Source: Chara braunii
Taxonomy: Eukaryota; Streptophyta; Charophyceae; Charales; Characeae
DNA length: 29,596 bases
Assembly: GCA_003427395.1 (NCBI GenBank)
Contig: BFEA01000690.1
Location: 609,915 to 639,510 of the forward strand
Direction: 5' to 3'
The translations under genes were made by a program, and so were the position numbers. Position 1 is the stretch's first letter. Each line of letters starts with the position of its first letter. A model generated the notes under the pieces. That model was not told the DNA's origin, did no database searches, and worked only from the letters and a program-made list of their open reading frames with translations. Positions 1-7,404 of this stretch are shown here, piece after piece.

Positions 1-2
1 CG

Positions 3-1496
3 AGTGTCTCTCCTTATGGGTCTCCTGTTTTATTTGTGCCTAAGAAGAAGGAGGGAACCCTTAGGATGTGCATTGACTATAGGGGCCTCAATGCCATCAC
101 TGTCAAGAACAGAGAGCCCCTACCGCGCATCGACGATCTGCTAGATAGAGTGCAAGGGTGTCGGTACTTCAACAAGATAGATCTGAAGTCCGGGTACCAT
201 CAGATTGCCATACCGCCCGAGGATCAACACAAAACCGCTTTTCAGACCAGGTACGGTCTGTACGAGTTTGTGGTGATGCCTTTCGGCCTTTGCAATGCTC
301 CTGGCACCTTTCAGCTTGCTATGAATCGGATATTCCATGACTACTTGGATAAGTTTGTCATCGTGTACCTCGATGACATACTTATTTTTAGTAAGACTGT
401 CGAGGAACATGTTGCAGACTTGGACAAAGTCCTCGGTCTCCTGCGACAGCACAAGTTCAAGATCAACGGTGAGAAATGCGAGTTTGGCCGTACCCGTATC
501 TTGTTGGGTCATGAGATCTCCGCGGAAGAGTTGAAGCCCGATGACGCGAAGGTGGCCAGCATTCATGATTGGCCACGTCCTCAGTCTGTGACTGAGATGA
601 GATCTTTCTTAGGAATGATAGGCTACTATAGGACTTTCGTTAAGAACTACAGCATAGTGGCCGCTCCTTTGACTGATCTGACCCGCCTTGACTCCCCTTG
701 GGAGTGGACAGATAAGTGCGAGGCTGCTTTCAGACATCTGAAGCATGCATTGACGCACTATGAAGTCTTGAAACTTCCTGATCCAGACAAGCCGTTTATA
801 GTTACAACGGATGCCAGCCAATATGGCATTGGCGCTGTGCTTGCGCAGCAGGAGGGGCCAAAGTTGAGGCCAGTAGAGTACATGTCCAAGAAAATGTCGT
901 CTCAGAAGTTGGCTAAGTCCACTTATGAGAAGAAACTCTATGCGGTGTACAAGGCTCTCACCCATTGGAGACACTACCTCCTTGGGCAGTTCTTCATCCT
1001 CCGGACGGATCATCAGACCCTAAGATGGATGAGAACACAACCGGTACTCTCTGACGCTCTCAAGCGTTGGATCGAAGTCATTGAGCAATATGACTTTGAC
1101 CATCACTATCTCGAAGGGGAGTACAACAAGGTTGTTGATGCCTTGTCGCGCAGACCTGACTTCTCAGGTGCGCTGATTACCGAGTTCGATCTGACGGACG
1201 ATGTTATTCAGTCTTTGGTGGAAGCCTATCGTCAGGACCAGTTTATGTCTGAGATCATACGCAGACTTGAGGCGAAGGATAANAAGACCTCCGCCGAGTT
1301 TGAGTTGGTCAATGGATTGTTGTTCCTAAAGAAGGCAGGGAATAAACGCTTGTGTGTTCCAAATAGCGAGTCTTTGCGTAGTTTGTTTTTAGGCGAGTGT
1401 CATGATGCCACCGGCGATTTTGGGTACAAGAAGACCGCAGCCAACTTGCTGCAGCGGTTCTGGTGGCCCACGATAATAAAAGATGCACAGTTGTAA
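3..1496 (+). pseudogene. pol: Pol of element A: reverse transcriptase, RNase H, integrase zinc region
   Basis: This frame copies element RNA into DNA. It enters in mid-RT, so no start is present. Visible motifs are MCIDYRGLN near codon 22, the F-G-L-C-N-A-P segment, and the catalytic YLDD at codons 122-125 (bases 366-377). RNase H follows: its first Asp is in TTDAS (codon 270), then RTDHQ and VVDALSR. Two lesions stand out against copy B. The RNase H Glu in the KEL motif is Lys (codon at 933), and the second His of the integrase zinc finger is Asp (codon at 1416). The frame ends at TAA 1494-1496, where B has a Tyr codon, so this is a nonsense change inside integrase. Base 1283 is N, leaving one residue ambiguous. 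Confidence 0.93.
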
Positions 1497-1961
1497 GCGG
1501 AAACTTGTCAAGTATGCCAAAGAGACAAGCCCCGTACTCAGGCTCCTCTTGGGCTGCTCAAGCCCCTTCCGATTCCGGAAAGGCCGGGTGAAAGTTTATC
1601 CATGGACTTCATGGATACGCTGGTCACCAGCAAGAGTGGGATGAGACAGATCTTTGTCATCGTGGATAGGTTTAGTAAGTTTGCTAGATTAATAGCTATG
1701 CCAGAAACAGCGAAGACCGAGTACGTGATCAGGCTATTTAAAGAAAACTGGGTTAGAGACTTTGGACTGCCGAAGTCTATAGTTAGTGACAGGGACGTCA
1801 GGTTCACGAGTGAATTATGGAAGGCCGCTGCAGCTGAACAAGGAACTCAACTGCAGATGACTTCTGGTAATCATCCAGAAGCAAATGGCCAGGCTGAACA
1901 AATGAACCGCGCTGTGCAATACCTGTTGAGGCACTACATCAAGCCCAATCAGGTAGACTAG
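1497..1961 (+). pseudogene. pol: Pol of element A: integrase catalytic core
   Basis: This continues the same frame after the TAA at 1494. It begins with the two zinc-finger cysteines (CQICQ) and then the DDE integrase core. The first Asp is in SMDFMDTL, the second in VSDRDVRF, and the Glu in HPEANGQAEQ, so all three catalytic residues remain. The frame stops at TAG 1959-1961, where B has Trp in VDWDEK (TGG to TAG). The role is insertion of element cDNA into host chromatin. With an upstream and a downstream stop this piece cannot be made as an intact protein. Confidence 0.9.
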
Positions 1962-2723
1962 GACGAAAAGCTTGCTCTAGTCGCCAGTCTATATAACAAC
2001 GTTGTCCACAGTGCTACCGGGACGAGTCCTAACAGTCTACAACTAACATTCAAGCCTAGACTGCCCTTAGACTTCCTACTTCCAGACAACCGGCCAACTG
2101 CTACACCGGGCACTCTGGAGTTCGCCTATAGATATGAACAGAATATGCAGGAGGCTGTAAAACACATGCAGAAGGCACATGCAGCAATGATAGAGTCTGA
2201 GAATAGACACCGCCGCCCTTCTACATTTCAGGTTGGGGACAGAGTCTGGGTCAAATCTTCAGAACTGGGACAGGAGTTCGGGATATCCTGCAAACTCATG
2301 CCTCAGTACTTTGGACCTTGGGAAGTTTTAGACGTAGTAGGGACAGATCCTGATGGTCCGTCATATGTCATCCGTATCCCTGGTCATCTCAGAACTTACC
2401 CAGTCTTTCACGCCTCTAAGCTCGCTGCATCCAAGGAAACTGATCAGTTTCCCTCTCGTCGATCCATGCTGCCGCCAACCATGGACGGAGAAGTCAACAT
2501 CGATGATATCGTTGGCCACAGGGAGATGCCTGTTCAGAAGCCTCCAGGAAGGGGACGTCCTCCAAAGCCAAAGCTGCAGTTCCGAGTCACTTTCAGACAT
2601 CATACAGATCCGAAGGAGGACCGCTGGTTTACTCGGGAGGAACTGATGCAGACCGCTCCTTAAATCGTTGCCCGCTATGAGAAGGATGTACTGAAAGGAA
2701 AGCACCAGATGGCTACAGATTGA
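1962..2723 (+). pseudogene. pol: Pol of element A: integrase C-terminus and chromo-like tail
   Basis: The same frame continues to the Pol end. It holds the integrase C-terminal region (VGDRVWVKSSELGQ, then PQYFGPWEVLD), HLRTYPVFHASKL, and a tail ending in TREELMQTAP, where chromo-like domains sit in chromoviral Ty3/gypsy integrases. A TAA at 2661-2663 follows QTAP. Copy B has CAA there and reads on for about 20 residues to a stop; A has a matching tail to TGA 2721-2723. The TAA is therefore either a third nonsense change or a real alternative end. Assignment to integrase C-terminus is firm; the chromodomain label is inference. Confidence 0.85.
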
Positions 2724-2741
2724 TCTTCGCAGAGGACTAAC

Positions 2742-2757
2742 GAAGATATGGAGGGAA
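2742..2757 (+). other. Polypurine tract of element A
   Basis: A purine-rich stretch ending in GGAGGGAA lies immediately before the TG that opens the 3' LTR. This is the expected place for the plus-strand primer of an LTR retrotransposon. The matching tract of element B is on the other strand at 7368-7380 and ends with the same GGAGGGAA. Confidence 0.75.
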
Positions 2758-3679
2758 TGCGAGGCTACGCCCGCTTAGCCCCTACGGGGCCCTATCTGCA
2801 AGAAGGTCGGCCTCCCTAAGTGAAGGCAGGCACGACAGGCCCTTTGGGCCTCATTCTTCAGGGTACCCCACATCGGGGAAATTCAGACAGTTGCGTTGCG
2901 CCAGTCGGTTGAATGAATCCAGGCCCTGGGCCGCCTGTGTAAATGAATGTGAAGCAGGCCCTGGGCTGGATACGGGTACCAGGCCAAACACAGGCCGAAA
3001 GCAGTTGGGCGCATGCAACCACTTCAGGCCCAAGGCCTGCTCTCTTCGTTACTGGGCCTGTGCCTACCGGGGCCTACCGGAAGCTTCCTGGACTGGACGC
3101 AGGCAGGCCACTTCGATATAGGGGAGGGCCTGCCTCCTCATTCGGCATTCGGGTGCTGGCTGCATGTTGCGTGAGCGCTGCTGCGCAATCCGCTGGCTGG
3201 CTGGCTGGCACTCACACTCTCACGGGTGAGTAGGAGGGAGCACGCAACCATAGCCAAGTTGCGCTGCTGTATGCTAGGTGAAGCGCAGGGTGGTCCTTGG
3301 GTGCTAGTGGCATATGTGCGGTGTGGATCGGGGTTGTGAGTGTTACGAGAGACATACCTGGTGCTGAAGCGTGCGACATTGGTCGCCATATGCTCGTACT
3401 TCGGGAACGCTGTTGATGTCATCCTTCTGCTTCGTAGTATAGGCTAGATAAGACCTTCCACATGTAGTCTGGGCGCCGAGCGCCAATAGGATATCAACTC
3501 TGGTTCGTAGTTGANGATGATGGGACTACTTCATCATTGTCAATTTTGAACTCTTGGTGTGTTCTTATTTGGTGTATCTCGTTATGCAAGTCTGCTGTGG
3601 TTCGAGGTGAAGACTATCTGGGCTCATATGTATGATATGGTTTGATTGCTGAAGTTCGCTAATGCTCATCTTCCTTGCA
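2758..3679 (+). repeat. 3' LTR of element A (922 bp)
   Basis: The LTR runs from TGCGAGG to CTTCCTTGCA, with canonical TG...CA ends. It aligns over its full length with the LTR of element B at 14319-15239 read on the minus strand (921 bp). It is rich in repeated GGCC words such as CAGGCCCTGGGC and contains a short CTGG microsatellite near 3191-3206. It holds one undetermined base at 3515. Reading frames inside it are incidental. Confidence 0.9.
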
Positions 3680-3948
3680 CTTCATGCTTCAGCATACACA
3701 AAACCCGCACTCCGGCAGCTAAGAAGTGGGCATTAATTTTATTTTTTTGGATGCAAATAGTCGAGAATATTATTTTTTTTTTTTTCTTTAATACGGTACG
3801 CGGGGGGCTTCTCGTTGCACTTGGATCCATATCTTGTTTCACCACACATAAAACCCACACCGGGCCACTAAGAAGTGCTCGTGAATGTTTTTGTTTTTTT
3901 AATATATATCGAGGAATATATGTTTTTTTTTTTTTTTTCAAGTTGCGG
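3680..3948 (+). repeat. Two direct copies of a ~100-bp unit ending in T-tracts
   Basis: Two imperfect direct copies lie at about 3690-3786 and 3838-3939. Each has a CA-rich start with AAAACCC, then CTAAGAAGTG, then a T-rich part with TCGAG, ending in a long T run (13 T at 3773-3785 and 16 T at 3923-3938) followed by C. No coding is supported. On the minus strand each copy begins with an A-run, so an old poly-A-tailed retroposon tail that was duplicated is possible. Confidence 0.65.
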
Positions 3949-4140
3949 TGTCGAGCGCATCGATCCGGCACCGCACATGGCTGCACGGGACCCTCTCGGC
4001 CGCGTCATGCAGGAGTTGGACCAACCTCGTCGCGAACACACAAATGGAGTTTCCTTAGGCCGCTCCGGTCGAGTGCGCCGGCCATACCTCTCGCGAGCCC
4101 CTACGACAGGATAGGGCTTACGCGAGGCACAACTTACCTC
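3949..4140 (+). repeat. Fragment related to the TIR element at 16970-17574
   Basis: From TGTCGAGCGCATCG onward this stretch matches the reverse complement of the right end of the element inside the LINE (17574 down to about 17410). Shared words include GGCCGCGTCA, GAGTGCGCC, ACCTCTCGCGAGCCCC and TACGACAGGA/CAGG. It carries insertions relative to that copy, and similarity fades after about 4140. I find no matching second terminal repeat downstream, so this looks like one end of a related copy. The short translated stretch GRVRRPYLSRAPTTG is also shared, but coding is not established. Confidence 0.6.
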
Positions 4141-4935
4141 CACCTTACGGGAGTTGTCACCTCCCTTCGGTGGGCGTATCCCAACCGAGCTACCAGTCCA
4201 CAATACGAAAGCTAATCAGTTGCAATGGCGGAGGTGGACCAGCCTAGGGCGTTTCTCGTTTGCTGTAGCATAGGGGGTACGTGCGGTAATACGCCTATCG
4301 GGCCCGCACGCGAACCGACATCTTGGGCGGCTGAAGTTCCAAGCGCGGCCCGACGTCGGTCGACTAGGACGCATCCCACACACCACGCGCACACCACTTT
4401 ACGAACACAAAAATAAAACACACACACACATGAAACGACACAACACAAACAACGCGACAACTCTCATAGCCCCTCGGTAGGCAACCCATAAATTTTCAAT
4501 GCGGAAATCGGATAGGCGTTGCGCGCGAGACTTAGTATAAAACCGCGCGGACGCAGGGCTAACTCATATCGACTCACAATGCAAGCGTACGAAGCAGTCG
4601 CAATGATGGCGTACCATGTAGTACCCATGCTCGCGCGGCCCCTGTTAATCTCAAGGGTCGCGTTCGACACTCAAGTGTCGGCTGACACGCGCCTTGAGGG
4701 TTAATCTCTCGACGCCGGACAACCGCCAAGCGCGATTGAAGACCACACACCCTCTTCTGCACTCTGTGCAGAGCGGGTGGTACACATGTCCATACCTGTG
4801 GTGACAGTCGTTTCTTGCGGCCCTGGGGGTAAGTCCTACTCCAGGCCTGGGCAAAAGTCAAGGGGTTTGACTTTGACGGCCGCCACGGACTACAACGTCC
4901 AATCATACAAACTCTAAAAAGCAAAAAAAAAAAAA
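4141..4935. other. Non-coding stretch with palindromes, TATA-like site and A-tract
   Basis: I see no supportable gene here. Visible items are a short CA microsatellite near 4417-4430, TATAAAA at 4536-4542 followed by an ATG at 4579 opening only ~42 codons, a perfect 7+7 inverted repeat (CGACACT, loop CA, AGTGTCG) at 4665-4680, and a 13-base A-run at 4923-4935. The 4141-4900 part is richer in G and C than the sequence that follows. The A-run could mark the tail of an old retroposon on the plus strand. Confidence 0.4.
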
Positions 4936-4968
4936 GGAATCCCTATTTTCTCTCAAAACACAACCTGG

Positions 4969-5037
4969 TTAACCCTTATGCTCAATTACAGTAGGCCTCT
5001 CAAATACTCAGGGCACTTATAAGTATATAAGGGTTAA
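4969..5037. repeat. Inverted repeat TTAACCCTTAT / ATAAGGGTTAA
   Basis: A perfect 11-bp inverted repeat has its arms at 4969-4979 and 5027-5037. The spacer contains a perfect 10-bp palindrome ACTTATAAGT at 5015-5024 and a TATA-like TATATAA. It opens the stem-loop-rich, AT-rich block that continues to 6866. Function unknown. Confidence 0.7.
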
Positions 5038-5714
5038 TTATATAGGACGATCACTTCTCACAGTCACAGTGAGGCTCCTCTTAGCCATACACGTATGTAA
5101 TTGCAGGCAGTCACATCCAAAGTCCGAACCACAAACGCACCTGCAATCACATCAAGGATTCAACCAAAAGTCCACGCACTACGCGGGGTCAACTTCAACC
5201 ATTCCCTGCGCTCATACCCCTCGCTTTAGCCATACAAGCCTTACTCGTGCAACTCTTAAATAAATACTCAGTACTTTTGTTGGATAACCATTCAATAAAT
5301 TTCGGGTGAAAATATAACAAAACAGTTCAATCACAAGGTTAAAGCCTTTTAGTTGAGTGACAGGAGCGAATTGGAGTTGAATTGTAAACCTACGAATCGG
5401 TAACCGACTTGTTATCAGTGATAATAGAAAATGATCCTTATAGGATCAAGCTGAAACTAGTCCAAATCCCGAATCAAACGACCAAGACGACCTGTAACAC
5501 AAGACAGACCAATCCCCAAGCTAAACCATCGGCATATGAGGGATGAACCTCCATAGCACATTCTTACTCAAGTCATCCGCCAACTAGGTCTAAGCCTATC
5601 TCTAAGCCAGTGCCCAAAGCAAAGGTAGACCAATGGCAGAGTCTCCCCTTCCTATTCAGGGTGGATTGCCAGAATCGTCACCCGTCAGAATACAATCTAT
5701 CTCCTCTAAATCAA
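5038..5714. other. AT-rich non-coding stretch with clustered short hairpins
   Basis: No gene is supported. The stretch carries CATAC-AC-GTATG at 5086-5097 and an 8-bp inverted repeat ATTGCAGG / CCTGCAAT at 5100-5107 and 5140-5147. Three perfect hairpins are packed into 52 bases: TCGGT-A-ACCGA (5397-5407), TTATCA-G-TGATAA (5412-5424) and TGATCCT-TAT-AGGATCA (5432-5448). Such density suggests structured RNA or single-stranded DNA, for example a long LTR or untranslated region of an element otherwise lost here. Confidence 0.5.
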
Positions 5715-6075
5715 AAAAATTTCGGCAGCGCTTCCCGTAAGAAAAGTGTCTTTTCAGAATTTATATCAGTCCGAATATGAAAACAGAATTAGTCTTTGAC
5801 TTTCCAAAGTCCAATTTTGTCTAACTCCCTAAATTAGCAAAAATTTGGGCAGCACTCCCTTTAGAAAAGGACGCTTTCCAGATTTTCACTAAGTCATACA
5901 TGAACTTTAGACAATTTGAACTTTAAAAAGTCAAAAGTCGACTAACTCATTGGATTTGCAGAAATTTCGGCAGCGCTTCCCGTAGAGAAAGTAGCTTACC
6001 AAAATTTATACAAAGCCAAGTATAATAAAAGATCCCAGAAAATGCGAGAATTGATCTAAGTAAAAAAAATTAGCT
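5715..6075 (+). repeat. Three ~122-bp tandem repeats
   Basis: Three diverged direct copies start near 5715, 5837 and 5959. Each opens with A-rich sequence, AAATTTSGGCAGC and a C-rich CTTCCCGTA-like word, then AGAAAAG and an AT-rich tail. The GGCAG core recurs at spacings of 124 and 121 bases. Similar AAATTTCGGCAG words occur, as far as I recall, in untranslated parts of plant Ty3/gypsy elements, so this may be part of an old LTR or leader. No coding. Confidence 0.7.
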
Positions 6076-6101
6076 CAGAAAATGTAGGAATCGAAACTAA
6101 T
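6030..6101 (+). repeat. Two short hairpins with a shared CAGAAAATG loop
   Basis: Unit one (6030-6057) has arms AGATC / GATCT; unit two (6069-6101) has arms ATTAG / CTAAT. Between the arms both carry CAGAAAATG followed by a similar GAAT-containing segment. The loops are alike while the stems differ yet still pair, as in the array at 6304-6866. With only 5-bp arms, chance is not excluded. Confidence 0.45.
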
Positions 6102-6303
6102 CCCTATGGCTCTAGCACGTGGCGAGCAACTAAAGCAACTACCTATCAAACTGAAACACAGATCAAGTAGTAGCCTCACTCAGTCACATGCAGGCCAAAC
6201 CACAAATATAAGTACCCTCACCATCCCCAAGTCAACTTCGCAAACAATAGTTTGTAGTCTTTCAATGATTTAACCCTTTATACCCAACTTACATAGAGCG
6301 TAA

Positions 6304-6866
6304 AGTCAGGTCATCCAATCTTATGGAACATGCTTGACTCAACCATCAAGTATACACGAACAGGTTGCACAAGTACTTTTCTCTTCCTTTGGGAAGATGA
6401 CTAAGCCATTCATTTTAGGAACAATGCTTAGTCGCCCTGACCTGTTCAATATCCAAGTTATATATACTTTTCTGAACTTAATCTCCAAGGTGGGCGTACG
6501 ACTGAGCCATTCATCTTAGAAATAATATTCAGTCGGCCCAGGTTACCTTCAGTTATACTCTTAGTTATACTTTCTTCAAATTTGTGGTAAGCTATAATTA
6601 GACCACCCAATCTTATGGGACCCTGTCTGACCAATATAGCCAAATTATAACCTTTGGGTTCCAGCATGTGCGAGGCATTGGGTCAGACCATCCAATCTTA
6701 TGGAACATATCTGGTCCTCTGCCAGGTTCGTTTCTCTCTGATCCATCTGTGTGCGGCATGAGTCCAAAGCCATCCAATCTTATGGAACATGCTTTGTTCT
6801 CAGCAGAAATTACTCCCTCAGAATAAACAAACAAAAGAGTCGAGCCATTCATCTTAGAAACAATGC
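6304..6866 (+). repeat. Array of seven conserved-loop, variable-stem hairpin units
   Basis: Units start near 6304, 6399, 6499, 6598, 6681, 6765 and 6839, spaced 73-100 bases apart. The loop is conserved as CCATCCAATCTTATGGAAC (units 1, 4, 5, 6) or CCATTCATYTTAGRAAYAAT (units 2, 3, 7). The flanking arms differ from unit to unit but remain complementary: GACTAAGC/GCTTAGTC, CGACTGA/TCAGTCG, TTAGAC/GTCTGA, CAAAGC/GCTTTG, with G-T pairs in units 1 and 5. A C bulges out of the 5' arm before AT in most units. Unit 7 loses its 3' arm where the truncated LTR of element B begins. Spacers share CAGGTT-like words, so this is a diverged tandem repeat. No protein is encoded. Confidence 0.8.
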
Positions 6867-7367
6867 CCAGCTTACAGCAGCGCAGCTCGGCTATGGCTGC
6901 ATGCTCCTTCCCTGCTCGCTCGTGAGAGCGTAGGCGCCAGCCAGCAAATAGCGCAGCATGCAGCCAGCACCCGAATCCCCAATGAGGAGGCAGACCCTTT
7001 GCTATATCGAAGTGGCCTGCCTGCGTCCAGTCCCAGGAAGCTTCCAGTAGGCTTCGGTAGCCTGAGGCCCAGCACGACGAGAACAGGCCTTGGGCCTGAG
7101 GTGGTTGCATGTGCCCAACTGCCTTTGGCCTGTGTTTGGCCCAGTACCCGTATCCAGCCCAGGGTCTGCTTCACATACATTCACACAGACGGCCCAGCGC
7201 CTGGGTTCACTCAACTAACTGGCGCTGCACAACTGCCTGAATTTCCGTGAGTTACGTGGTGGCCAAAAAAGGGCCCTGAGGGCCTCGTCGAGCCTGCCTT
7301 CACTTAGGGCGGCCGACGGGCTGCAAAAATGGGGCCGTATGGGGCTCATAGAGGCAGTGGCCTCGCA
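6866..7367 (-). repeat. 3' LTR of element B, truncated
   Basis: It starts at TGCGAGG (7367, minus strand) and matches the 5' LTR down to CCCAGCTTACAGC near 6866, where similarity stops abruptly and the hairpin array begins. The last ~410 bases of the LTR are absent and I do not find them elsewhere in the window. A 14-bp stretch present in the other two LTRs has been lost between GCTGCGC direct repeats. Confidence 0.88.
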
Positions 7368-7380
7368 TTCCCTCCTCCTT
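7368..7380 (-). other. Polypurine tract of element B
   Basis: On the minus strand the 13 bases AAGGAGGAGGGAA directly precede the TG of the 3' LTR. This is the plus-strand primer position, and its end matches the tract of element A at 2750-2757. Confidence 0.85.
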
Positions 7381-7404
7381 AGCTTCAACAGTCCTCTGAG
7401 AAGC

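Larger units (their letters stand above)
1..3679 (+). mobile_element. Ty3/gypsy LTR retrotransposon A, 3' part
   Basis: The window opens inside the reverse transcriptase of a Ty3/gypsy element. Pol is readable in one frame from base 3 to 2723, followed by a purine tract and a full-length 3' LTR at 2758-3679. Gag, protease, leader and 5' LTR lie outside the window, so the target-site duplication cannot be tested. The coding part has three in-frame nonsense codons (1494, 1959, 2661) and no frameshift, so A is less decayed than its relative B on the other strand. The domain order RT, RNase H, integrase, chromo-like is the Ty3/gypsy order. Confidence 0.95.

Noticed and set aside
3646-4215. 189-aa open frame on the plus strand
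   Set aside because: It spans the LTR end, two T-tract repeats and a repeat fragment. The Phe runs are T-runs; no domain is visible.
4536-4704. TATAAAA followed by a short Met frame
   Set aside because: Only about 42 codons from the ATG at 4579, no motif, no downstream gene signal; kept only as a note in the region entry.
6304-6866. CRISPR-like array
   Set aside because: The spaced repeats are diverged, the stems change between units, there are no cas genes, and the setting is a eukaryotic retrotransposon region.
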